Assembly (NCBI GenBank): GCA_041172365.1
Contig: JBEDKD010000477.1
Span: forward strand, 1-9,890
Length of the DNA stretch: 9,890 nt
Reading direction: 5' to 3'
Source of the DNA: JBEDKD01 sp041172365
GTDB taxonomy: Bacteria; Cyanobacteriota; Cyanobacteriia; Cyanobacteriales; Microcoleaceae
Shown here: positions 1 through 6,230 of the stretch, in pieces
How the letters are laid out: the number at the start of each line of letters is the position of its first letter
How positions within the stretch are numbered: position 1 is the stretch's first letter
Made by a program: the position numbers and the translations under genes
Notes under the pieces: generated by a model
Database searches by the model: none
What the model was told of the DNA's origin: nothing
The model's input: only the letters and a program-made list of their open reading frames with translations

Positions 1-38
1 TAACAGAAATCGACCTTTCTATTTTTTCTTAATTCCAT

Positions 39-69
39 TATAATATATGTATTGATGTTTGGCAATACA
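39..69 (+). promoter_or_regulatory. Probable promoter and operator of the small RHH gene
   Basis: A perfect TATAAT -10 box lies at 39-44. No good -35 box stands 16-18 bp upstream, where the sequence is T-rich. Just downstream, TGTATTG (48-54) and CAATACA (63-69) form a perfect 7-bp inverted repeat with an 8-bp spacer, covering the expected transcription start and ending 5 bp before the ATG at 75. RHH repressors commonly bind such repeats over their own promoter, so autoregulation is a reasonable inference. No binding evidence is available from sequence alone. Confidence 0.35.
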
Positions 70-74
70 AAACC

Positions 75-218
75 ATGAAAAATTGTTATTTACTCCTAAG
101 AATATCTGATTATCATAAGAGGCAACTAGAAGAAGAAGCTATGAGACGAGGAATGACAAAATCAGAATTGATTAGACATTTAATTGCTAAATTTCCAGAA
201 CCTAAAGGCGGGGACTAA
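75..218 (+). CDS. Small ribbon-helix-helix (CopG/Arc-like) protein
   Basis: This 47-residue protein has the pattern of a minimal ribbon-helix-helix DNA-binding fold. A hydrophobic strand (YLLLRIS, residues 5-11) is followed by a charged amphipathic helix (about 12-25), a turn at RGMT, and a second helix (KSELIRHLIAKF, about 29-40). The family usually dimerises and binds operators through the strand. The start is the first ATG of the frame and follows a TATAAT box and an inverted repeat; no Shine-Dalgarno sequence is obvious. It is A/T-rich compared with the genes downstream. No toxin gene follows. Instead there is a run of hairpins (208-311) that looks like the end of a transposable element. 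It could be an orphan antitoxin, an element-borne regulator or a remnant of a longer gene. The fold is fairly secure; the role is unknown. Confidence 0.6.
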   Translation: MKNCYLLLRISDYHKRQLEEEAMRRGMTKSELIRHLIAKFPEPKGGD

Positions 219-311
219 AACCGCAGCCCTTTCATCCCGCTTAGGAGTGGGATTTCAGGGATTTTTCTTGCAAGAGGTCTAATATAAAGCCGTCCTAAAA
301 GGACGGGGCTT
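208..311 (+). other. Consecutive hairpins resembling a transposon right end or structured RNA
   Basis: Directly over and after the stop of the RHH gene come several potential stem-loops. GCGG/CCGC lies at 208-224, ATCCCGC/GTGGGAT (with one G-T pair) at 234-253, the 10-bp palindrome TCTTGCAAGA at 266-275, and AAGCCGTCC with GGACGGGGCTT at 287-311 (a stem with a 2-nt bulge and a TAAAA loop). Ends of IS200/IS605-type and tnpB-bearing elements carry such imperfect subterminal hairpins and can encode guide RNAs. No tnpB lies beside it within the window, so this may be a remnant, a non-autonomous relative, or simply the 3' UTR of the RHH gene. This is inference from shape, not from a database match. 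Confidence 0.35.
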
Positions 312-450
312 GAATCCCATTCTTTTGGTCAAAAACTTGAATTCCAACTTTTCCTAGTCGCGGCTCTAACGATCGCGTGTAGAATCGCACTCACCCCCTA
401 CTAACAGGTTGGGAAATATACCAAGTTCAACCCAAAGTCTCAAATCTAAA

Positions 451-1806
451 ATGGACACCATAAAATACCTCCTCTCGGAAGACCAAATGCCCACGGCCTG
501 GTATAATATTCAGGCCGATTTATCCACACCTCTACCCCCCGTACTCCATCCGGGTACAAATCAACCCATTACTCCCGATGACCTCGCGCCCCTCTTTCCC
601 ATGAGTCTGATCGAGCAAGAGGTGACTCAACAACCTTGGATTGAGATACCAGACGAGGTACAATCCATCTACCGTCAATGGCGACCAACACCCCTTTATC
701 GCGCACGGCGACTGGAGAAAGCCCTCGATACTCCCGCGAAAATTTACTACAAATATGAAGGTGTTAGCCCTGCCGGAAGTCATAAACCTAATACCGCGGT
801 TGCACAAGCCTACTACAACAAACAGGAAGGGGTAAAACGGCTCACTACGGAAACCGGAGCCGGACAGTGGGGGTCATCCCTGGCCTTTGCGGGGGCATTA
901 TTTGGGCTGGAAGTGTTGATATATATGGTGAAAGTTAGCTATCACCAAAAGCCCTACCGTCGTGCCTTGATGGAAGCCTACGGAGCGAAAGTAGTTGCTA
1001 GTCCCAGTGAAGACACTCAGGCAGGCCGATCGATCCGGGCAACGCACCCCAACAGCACGGGTAGTTTGGGGATCGCGATTAGTGAAGCGGTAGAAGTGGC
1101 CGCTCAAGATGGGGACACTAAGTACGCGTTGGGTAGTGTTCTCAACCATGTTTTACTGCACCAAACCGTAATCGGACTGGAAGCGTTAGCACAACTAGAA
1201 ATGGCGGGAGATTATCCCGATATTATCGTTGGCTGTACCGGTGGGGGTAGCAACTTCGCGGGGATTGCCTTTCCTTTTCTGGGTGCAAAGCTACGCGGTG
1301 AGCGAGATGTGGAGATTATCGCGGTGGAACCTGCGGCCTGTCCCTCTCTGACTCGCGGTAAGTACGCGTATGATTTTGGCGATACCGCTCACTTAACACC
1401 CTTGGTAAAAATGCACACTTTGGGTAGCACTTTTGTACCCGAAGGCTTTCATGCCGGGGGTTTACGCTATCACGGCATGGGACCCTTAGTTAGTCATGTG
1501 GTGAACTTGGGACTAGCCAAAGCGCGATCGGAATATCAGTTAGGTTGTTTTGCGGCAGGGTTAACTTTTGCGCGTGCAGAAGGGATATTACCCGCTCCTG
1601 AAGCTAATCATGCAGTTAAGGGCGCGATCGATGAAGCATTAAAATGCAAAGAGTCTGGGGAAAGTAAGGTAATTCTATTTAACCTTTGTGGCCACGGACA
1701 CTTCGATATGCAAGCATACATGGATTATCAAGCTGGAAAATTAGTAGATACTGAATATAGTGCAGAGGAAGTCGCGATGGCCTTGGCCGGATTACCTGTT
1801 GTCTAG
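451..1806 (+). CDS. trpB: Tryptophan synthase beta chain, TrpB2 type
   Basis: This 451-residue pyridoxal-phosphate enzyme of the fold-type II family matches the longer TrpB2 branch. That branch condenses indole or a related nucleophile with L-serine to make L-tryptophan. The Schiff-base lysine is K112 in GSHKPNTA, the catalytic acid is E134 in ETGAGQWG, and the phosphate-binding loop is GGGSN at 264-268. The length and the N-terminal extension before the PLP domain fit TrpB2 better than the roughly 400-residue TrpB1. I chose the ATG at 451, which gives MDTIKYLLSEDQ, the usual look of this family's N-terminus. A TTG at 409 would add 14 residues that look unrelated to the family. No strong ribosome-binding site precedes either start. 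No trpA is adjacent, as is usual for TrpB2, which often acts without the alpha chain. The frame is intact with no missing key residue. Confidence 0.93.
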   Translation: MDTIKYLLSEDQMPTAWYNIQADLSTPLPPVLHPGTNQPITPDDLAPLFPMSLIEQEVTQQPWIEIPDEVQSIYRQWRPTPLYRARRLEKALDTPAKIYYKYEGVSPAGSHKPNTAVAQAYYNKQEGVKRLTTETGAGQWGSSLAFAGALFGLEVLIYMVKVSYHQKPYRRALMEAYGAKVVASPSEDTQAGRSIRATHPNSTGSLGIAISEAVEVAAQDGDTKYALGSVLNHVLLHQTVIGLEALAQLEMAGDYPDIIVGCTGGGSNFAGIAFPFLGAKLRGERDVEIIAVEPAACPSLTRGKYAYDFGDTAHLTPLVKMHTLGSTFVPEGFHAGGLRYHGMGPLVSHVVNLGLAKARSEYQLGCFAAGLTFARAEGILPAPEANHAVKGAIDEALKCKESGESKVILFNLCGHGHFDMQAYMDYQAGKLVDTEYSAEEVAMALAGLPVV

Positions 1807-1863
1807 GGGTGAGTTTTATAGCCTGTCTATTGAGTAGCTAAAGATTCTGGGTTAACCTTCGTT

Positions 1864-1880
1864 ACAGGCAAGATGCCTGT
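1864..1880. repeat. GGCAAGATGCC hairpin, copy 1
   Basis: ACAGGCA-AGA-TGCCTGT is a perfect 7-bp stem with a 3-nt loop, 58 bp after the trpB stop. Two relatives occur at 1979-1997 and 2212-2228, and a decayed one near 1928-1944. It is not followed by a T run, so it is more likely a dispersed palindromic repeat than a strong terminator, though it may stabilise the trpB transcript end. Confidence 0.6.
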
Positions 1881-1918
1881 ACCACAAGTTTCTCCTCTCA
1901 AATATACATCTCCAAAAA

Positions 1919-2021
1919 CTATTGTGGCCCTGGCATTAGCCTGGGATTGAGATGATTTTAGGGAGATGTCTATTGTGGCCCAGGCATCTTGCCTGGGATT
2001 GAGATGATTTTGGGGAGATGT
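1919..2021. repeat. Tandem 51/52-bp duplication containing GGCAAGATGCC-type hairpins
   Basis: Two head-to-tail units (1919-1969 and 1970-2021) both begin CTATTGTGGCCC and both end in GAGATGATTTT(A/G)GGGAGATGT. Unit 2 carries an 8-bp stem, CCCAGGCA-TCT-TGCCTGGG (1979-1997). The matching place in unit 1 (CCCTGGCATTAGCCTGGG) has lost the clean pairing. No coding sequence is supported here. Confidence 0.75.
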
Positions 2022-2040
2022 CTAAGGAATGTAAATGAAA

Positions 2041-2168
2041 TATAGCAACTGCCAAGGCTATTAGGACAGATTTTGTAGGGGCGGGTTCACCCTCATCTTT
2101 GAGCCTCAAAGACAAATTATAAAAACCCGCCCCCACCCCACGACTTAACTACCCTGTCGGTTGCTATA
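2041..2168. mobile_element. MITE-like element with 9-bp terminal inverted repeats
   Basis: TATAGCAAC at 2041-2049 is exactly inverted as GTTGCTATA at 2160-2168, and partial complementarity continues inward for about 18 more bases. A second, inner inverted repeat (GTAGGGGCGGGTT from 2075 against AACCCGCCCCCA from 2124) makes the whole 128-bp unit foldable. It has no gene. Short non-autonomous elements built this way are common in cyanobacteria. I see no clear target-site duplication. Confidence 0.55.
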
Positions 2169-2211
2169 ACTTGACTATTTGGTTGGTAGTTTCGCCCATA
2201 AATGCCGCAAA

Positions 2212-2228
2212 GCAGGCAAGATGCCTGC
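2212..2228. repeat. GGCAAGATGCC hairpin, copy 3
   Basis: GCAGGCA-AGA-TGCCTGC is a perfect 7-bp stem with the same AGA loop as the copy at 1864-1880. The outermost base pair differs (G-C instead of A-T), so the stem is conserved by a compensating change. That argues for a maintained palindromic repeat family rather than chance. Confidence 0.6.
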
Positions 2229-2260
2229 ACTACTTTATTAAGTTTTCATTCCTCAACCGA

Positions 2261-2312
2261 AGAGATATAAAAAAACGCGATCGTCGGCTTCTCATTTATT
2301 AATTTGATGCTA
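2261..2312. repeat. Direct repeat flanking the Uma2-family gene, left copy
   Basis: This stretch is similar to 3590-3642. Both begin AGAGA, pass through an A run into CGCGATC(G/A)TCGG, and end in the identical 16-mer TATTAATTTGATGCTA. About 9 bases in the middle are unrelated. The two copies bracket the Uma2-family gene and the repeat cluster behind it. Confidence 0.6.
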
Positions 2313-2385
2313 GAATAAACAAATATAAGTAGTAGTCAGCTTAATCGCGTGACTACTTTCAGGGGAAAAGGAGACGAAACCGAAA

Positions 2386-3171
2386 ATGACAACACTGATA
2401 AAAACTGTCACCCCGAAAGAAGTTGTTTATCCAAGTGGGGATGGAGAACCCGTCGCAGAAACTTACAGCCATTTCATCGCGATTATCACTACCTTACTGG
2501 TATTAAAACAATACTTATCTGGACAAGAAGCTACTGTCTTAGCGAATCAATTTCTTTATTATATCCAAGGAAATCCCAGAGCGAGAGTAGCCCCCGATGT
2601 CATGGTAATTTTCAATGTCAAACCCGGAGGGAGAGATAATTATAAAACCTGGGAAGAGGGGGAAGTTCCGAGAGTCATTTTTGAGATGACATCAGCCTCG
2701 ACCAAAAATGTAGATCAGGAATTTAAGAAAATGCTTTACGCCCAATTGGGAGTAGAGGAATATTGGTTATTTGATCCGAGACAGGAATGGCAAGATGAAC
2801 GGTTAAAAGGCTATCGTCTGGTAGGAGAAAATTATCAATTAATGACAGAAACTCGTAGTGAGGTATTAGGATTACGTTTAGAAGTGCAGGAGCAATTAAT
2901 CACTTTTTATCGGGAAGATACTGGGGAAAAATTGTTAATGCCTCAAGAGTTAGCCACTACACTTGAGGAAACTCAGCAACAGTTGGAAGTCGAACGTCAA
3001 CGCGTAGAATTTGAACGCCAACGCGCAGAAGCCGAACGCCAACAGGCTGAAGCCGAACGCCAACAGGCTGAAGCCGAACGCCAACGCGCAGAAGCCGAAC
3101 GCCAACGTGTCGCACAATTAGAGTCTTTATTGGCTCAGTATCGCGATCGTTTTGGTAATTTACCCGAATAA
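2386..3171 (+). CDS. Uma2-family (DUF820) putative endonuclease with heptad-repeat tail
   Basis: This 261-residue protein belongs to the Uma2/DUF820 family, abundant in cyanobacteria and assigned to the PD-(D/E)XK nuclease fold; its biological role is unsettled. Expected family positions are visible: GEPVAE near residues 20-25, the acidic residue D71 in APDVMV, E100 in VIFEMTSAST, lysines K114/K115, then YAQLGVEEYWLFDP (118-131). After residue 195 comes an almost pure coiled coil of six 7-residue units of the type AERQ(R/Q)AE (202-243), ending in a leucine-rich LESLLAQYRDRFG. The start ATG has AAGGAG at 2368-2373, a slightly long 12-nt spacing. It stands alone, between two repeat-rich gaps. 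The frame is intact. Active nuclease function is inferred from the family only. Confidence 0.85.
   Translation: MTTLIKTVTPKEVVYPSGDGEPVAETYSHFIAIITTLLVLKQYLSGQEATVLANQFLYYIQGNPRARVAPDVMVIFNVKPGGRDNYKTWEEGEVPRVIFEMTSASTKNVDQEFKKMLYAQLGVEEYWLFDPRQEWQDERLKGYRLVGENYQLMTETRSEVLGLRLEVQEQLITFYREDTGEKLLMPQELATTLEETQQQLEVERQRVEFERQRAEAERQQAEAERQQAEAERQRAEAERQRVAQLESLLAQYRDRFGNLPE
2989..3114 (+). repeat. Six 21-bp tandem repeats in the Uma2-family gene
   Basis: Six 21-nt units each encode one heptad with a conserved ERQ core (from VERQRVE to AERQRVA). Inner units are almost identical at DNA level (for example GCCGAACGCCAACAGGCTGAA twice in succession, broken only by unit boundaries), while the outer ones have drifted. 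Such a block can gain or lose whole heptads by slippage without breaking the frame. Confidence 0.85.
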
Positions 3172-3196
3172 CAGAGCGCGATACGGCTCTGTTATT
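3167..3196 (+). terminator. Perfect 11-bp hairpin over the stop codon of the Uma2-family gene
   Basis: AATAACAGAGC (3167-3177) and GCTCTGTTATT (3186-3196) are exact inverted repeats around an 8-nt loop. The left arm contains the TAA stop codon (3169-3171). The stem ends in A/T pairs and is followed by AATATTAAG rather than a T run, so it may be a weak terminator or a transcript-end stabiliser. Confidence 0.5.
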
Positions 3197-3340
3197 AATA
3201 TTAAGAGAAAACGCGATCGCGCCTGTTACCAACCAGACAAAATCTCTCAATCGGCAAATTTAAGTAGGTAGGCAAAATTAATTGTATGTTTTTGTGTTGA
3301 TTTTACTTAACCACAGATAAAGCCGAATTAATTTGATCGG

Positions 3341-3514
3341 GCGGTTAAAACCGCGGCTACACAGACGTTTGCGAGAAAGGCGCAAGCTGCGAAGGAGCGT
3401 CGCGTGCGCGTAGCCCCAAACCCGCCGGAGCGGGTTGAATTTCTTCCGTCTCCCTTCGGAGACTTTGTTTGTGTAGGGGCGAATGGCATTCGCCCAATCA
3501 ATCGCCCAATCAAT
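3341..3514. repeat. Cluster of short palindromic dispersed repeats
   Basis: Four clean palindromes follow one another: GCGGTT-AA-AACCGC (3341-3354), AACCCGC-CGGA-GCGGGTT (3419-3436), GTCTCC-CTTC-GGAGAC (3448-3463), and GGGCGAATG-G-CATTCGCCC (3477-3495). The last runs into two tandem copies of CGCCCAATCAAT (3491-3514). Between them, 3371-3416 is rich in GCG/CGC. No gene is supported in 3172-3808. This looks like nested insertion of several small repeat families, similar in character to the inserts in the IS607 tnpA. Confidence 0.6.
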
Positions 3515-3589
3515 CTATCTCAGGCTCAAATTAGCTCTCTTTCTTGTCTGATAAACCCGACGATCGCGTTTCCGACTCACCAGTCCACC

Positions 3590-3642
3590 AGAGACAGAAA
3601 AAACACGCGATCATCGGGCGCGATCGTATTAATTTGATGCTA
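3590..3642. repeat. Direct repeat flanking the Uma2-family gene, right copy
   Basis: This is the partner of 2261-2312, in the same orientation and sharing the 16-mer TATTAATTTGATGCTA (3627-3642) and the preceding A run plus CGCGATC. A shorter echo (TTAATTTGAT) occurs near 3328. Confidence 0.6.
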
Positions 3643-3712
3643 TAGCCATCCTCCATGAGTCGTAACCATCGGAAAACCCTCATAACCTATTTAGCATTGC
3701 GATAACTTATAC

Positions 3713-3753
3713 TAAAAACCGGGTTTTGAGCGCGCTCAAAAACCCGGTTTTTA
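3713..3753 (-). terminator. Bidirectional intrinsic terminator downstream of mnmA
   Basis: A long inverted repeat pairs TAAAAACCGGGTTTT-GAGC with GCTC-AAAAACCCGGTTTTTA, with a single-base bulge and a GC centre. Read from the minus strand it lies about 55 nt after the mnmA stop and ends in a T run, the layout of an intrinsic terminator. The flanking A run makes it work in either direction, so it may also close transcription from the Uma2 side. Confidence 0.75.
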
Positions 3754-3808
3754 GATCATTTATGAGCCGATAAAGATCGCGGTTTTCCCTAAAACCGAGT
3801 GAGAAACC

Positions 3809-4891
3809 TTAGACAAAAGGTTCGATGATACCGCCCCCTAATAACACCTCTCCATGATACCAAACTGCGGCTTGACCCGGAGTAACACCAAATTGGGGTT
3901 CTTCAAAAATTAACTTCACCCGACTATTACCCTGATCATCTTTTTCTAAGGGTATGATCGTCACCGGTACTGGTTGCGTGCGATAACGCACTTGTACCGA
4001 TGCCCGGATCGGTGCCGTCGGTTCCGTAATTGATACCCAATTCACTCGTTTAATCTGACATTCCGATTGGGTGGCTGAGGCGCGATCGCCCACGATCACC
4101 TGATTTTTCAACGCATCCAACGCGATTACATATAAAGGTTCCGGTGCCGCCACACCTAACCCCTTCCGTTGTCCGATCGTGTAATGATGAACGCCATCAT
4201 GGTATCCCAAAACTCGCCCCTGCTGATCGACAATTTCCCCCTTCACGGGTGTAATATACTTATCTAAAAAGGCGCGCATGGAGCCATTCGCCTCAACTAA
4301 ACATAAATCTTGACTTTCCGGTTTATCCGCGGTTTTCAAGCCATAATCACCCGCGAGACGGCGCGTTTCCGTCTTCAGTAAATCACCCAGGGGAAAGACA
4401 CAACCCCCCAGAATTTCCTGGGATAAATCATATAAAAAATAAGACTGATCTTTACTTAAATCGATCGCCCGTCGTAATTGATAGCGTTGGGTTTCCGGCT
4501 CAAAAGTAACCTGGGCATAATGACCTGTCGCAATTTTATCAGATCCTAAAACCTCGCGAGCATAATGTAACATAGGGGCAAATTTCACCGTCTTATTACA
4601 TTCTGAACAAGGTAAGGGGGTAATACCAGAGCCGTAACCTTCTACGAGATAATCAATGATATGGGTTTGGAAGACATCACGAGTATCGACAACATGATGG
4701 GGAATGCCCAATTGTTCGCAAATATAGGCGGCATCTACCATACCCTGAGAGCAACATTGCCCTTTCCCTTTCATTAACCATAGCGTTAACCCTACCACCT
4801 CATATCCTTGGTGGTGCAAAATTGCTGCTGCTGTGGAACTATCGACGCCACCGGAGAGGCCTACTACAATTTTGTTCATCTTTACTTTCAT
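3809..4891 (-). CDS. mnmA: tRNA-specific 2-thiouridylase MnmA
   Basis: MnmA thiolates U34 of the wobble position in Lys, Glu and Gln tRNAs, using ATP and sulfur relayed from a cysteine desulfurase. The 360-residue protein carries the PP-loop ATP site SGGVDSS (residues 13-19), the catalytic cysteine C98 in CSECNKTVKF, and the persulfide-forming cysteine C197 in ESQDLCLV. The central HHYTIGQRKGLG (235-246) and the C-terminal PGQAAVWYHGEVLLGGGII (338-356) are family signatures. KGKGQCCSQGMVDAA near 41-55 is typical of cyanobacterial members. Two starts are possible: ATG at 4891, or ATG at 4879 giving MNKIVVGLSGG, which resembles most relatives. Neither has a clear ribosome-binding site. The IS607 element ends only about 30-40 bp upstream, so the native promoter is probably displaced. 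The frame is intact. Confidence 0.95.
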   Translation of the reverse strand: MKVKMNKIVVGLSGGVDSSTAAAILHHQGYEVVGLTLWLMKGKGQCCSQGMVDAAYICEQLGIPHHVVDTRDVFQTHIIDYLVEGYGSGITPLPCSECNKTVKFAPMLHYAREVLGSDKIATGHYAQVTFEPETQRYQLRRAIDLSKDQSYFLYDLSQEILGGCVFPLGDLLKTETRRLAGDYGLKTADKPESQDLCLVEANGSMRAFLDKYITPVKGEIVDQQGRVLGYHDGVHHYTIGQRKGLGVAAPEPLYVIALDALKNQVIVGDRASATQSECQIKRVNWVSITEPTAPIRASVQVRYRTQPVPVTIIPLEKDDQGNSRVKLIFEEPQFGVTPGQAAVWYHGEVLLGGGIIEPFV

Positions 4892-4932
4892 TTGTCAATT
4901 GGGTGCATCTGATACTTTTTTGCTAACAAACG

Positions 4933-6117
4933 CTAACAAATACATAAGTTAAGATTGTCTCTCAACAAAGGCGTATCAACCAATGCACGAAGGAAAATCC
5001 CTCGCGCACCGTTTAGATCCCTGTCCATTTGATTCCCGTCTATCTTGGATTTGATTGTCCGAGAACCACCAATATTAATTACTTCTCCTGTCCAAGAAAC
5101 TGTCTTTGATGTATAAGCTTCATTGATATTAGTCAGGGCGATTTTCCCTGTTTCCCTGGCTTTCCACTCCAAATACTTCTGGAATCGGTAGTGAGACAAT
5201 GTCAGCATCTGTCTAACAGACTTGGAGCGTAATTTACGACAAGACTTACTAACCATGTGTGATGACTCAAAGGATGGCAGCAGAATCACATCGAAGTTAT
5301 CTACCAGGAAACGAGCCACTTTATGGTGTAATTCATCAACTAAATGCCGTATTTTTGCTCTGAATCTATCAGCTGCTTTCTTTAATCTCGGCTTCTCTTT
5401 ACAACTAGATTTGCTGATCTTTGAGATTATTTTGTCTAGTTTAAAACAGAGTTTTTGGATGCGTAAATTAGCCTCACTACCAAGCCACCCAAAGGATGAC
5501 TCAGAGAAAAATGTCATAAAAGTTCTAACACCAGGATCTAAGGCAACCACAGAACCTTGTTTCTCAGTCTGTTGTGGCTGCACTTCTTCAGACACTATCA
5601 GATAATACTCGCCATAGACAAGTGTTAGGCGACCATCACTGAAGTTTTTAGGGAGTGCTTCTTTTAGGATGCTTTTGCCTAAAATTGTGTAATACACTCC
5701 ACTGTCTTTAATCGCAGACTTGGGGACAAATATCGTTTGTTTTTTGTCCTTACGGCTACGGAATTTGCACTGGCGGATCTGTCCGTCTTTACCAAATCCT
5801 TTCTTGGCGGCTCTGACGGCAACGCAAGCATCTCTAACAGCTATTTTCTTGATCTGATAGGGAACGGGTTTAGCCCATTGAGGTAAATTACCTAAGATAA
5901 TCGGAGCTACTTTCATCCATTTAGCCTGAGTATCCGGTTCTTGTAAATACTCGATGGTTTTGTTATAGACGTAACGAGATACGCCAAACCATTGTTTTAG
6001 TAGCATCCGTTGTTCAAGGTTTAGGAATAGACGGATCTTCCTTGATCTTCTTGCTGTAACTTCTGAGTCTGTGCATTCGGCAACTGTTGGCGAAGCCTGA
6101 GCGAAGCGCTTAGACAT
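4933..6117 (-). CDS. tnpB: TnpB, RNA-guided nuclease of an IS607-family element
   Basis: TnpB proteins are RuvC-type nucleases that use an RNA from the element's right end to cut DNA next to a short motif, and are ancestors of Cas12. This 394-residue copy keeps the three RuvC acids: D194 in ALDPGVRTF, E284 in LLPSFESSHM and D367 in DRDLNGARGI. The N-terminal ARRSRKIRLFLNLEQ (22-36) is typical. The usual four-cysteine zinc ribbon between RuvC-II and III is absent; that place reads NEAYTSKTVSWTGEV. I start at the ATG at 6117, inside the last part of tnpA. The frame stays open upstream to 6564, but that part overlaps recognisable TnpA in another frame and looks like nothing in TnpB. Codons 3 to about 11 come from a small inserted repeat. 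Likely still able to make protein; activity is unproven. Confidence 0.85.
   Translation of the reverse strand: MSKRFAQASPTVAECTDSEVTARRSRKIRLFLNLEQRMLLKQWFGVSRYVYNKTIEYLQEPDTQAKWMKVAPIILGNLPQWAKPVPYQIKKIAVRDACVAVRAAKKGFGKDGQIRQCKFRSRKDKKQTIFVPKSAIKDSGVYYTILGKSILKEALPKNFSDGRLTLVYGEYYLIVSEEVQPQQTEKQGSVVALDPGVRTFMTFFSESSFGWLGSEANLRIQKLCFKLDKIISKISKSSCKEKPRLKKAADRFRAKIRHLVDELHHKVARFLVDNFDVILLPSFESSHMVSKSCRKLRSKSVRQMLTLSHYRFQKYLEWKARETGKIALTNINEAYTSKTVSWTGEVINIGGSRTIKSKIDGNQMDRDLNGARGIFLRALVDTPLLRDNLNLCIC
6087..6112. repeat. Small dispersed repeat inserted in the tnpA/tnpB overlap
   Basis: The stretch carries two direct copies of GCGAAGC (6090-6096 and 6101-6107) and the palindrome AGCGCT (6105-6110). 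In the tnpA frame it splits the expected HVFSCRMH into HV, a stop, eight extra residues and SCRMH, an apparent gain of about 24 bp. In the tnpB frame it reads without a stop, as KRFAQASPT after the initial MS. Size and position resemble the small dispersed repeats described in cyanobacterial genomes. Exact borders are estimates. Confidence 0.6.
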
Positions 6118-6230
6118 GAAGGATGGTGAGAATATCTGTTGTAAGTTCTGTTTCTCGACAGTGAATAGACTTGTCGAGAACCAAGATTTGTCCACCGTTT
6201 TGTTGTGCCATGAACTCGAATAATTAAAAT

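Noticed and set aside
409..450. TTG start giving TrpB2 14 extra residues
   Set aside because: The added residues do not look like the family, and the ATG at 451 gives the familiar MDTIKYLLSEDQ start.
1864..2228. CRISPR array
   Set aside because: Repeats are not evenly spaced, there are no unique spacers of constant length, and no cas genes are present.
2957..3250. 97-residue minus-strand frame with repeated VRLLRVG units
   Set aside because: It is the reverse-strand shadow of the 21-bp repeats in the Uma2-family gene.
3404..3637. 77-residue open frame in the repeat cluster
   Set aside because: It is built from palindromic repeats with no ribosome-binding site and no domain.
5222..5605. 127-residue plus-strand open frame inside tnpB
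   Set aside because: It is antisense to a clearly conserved TnpB sequence and matches no family I know.
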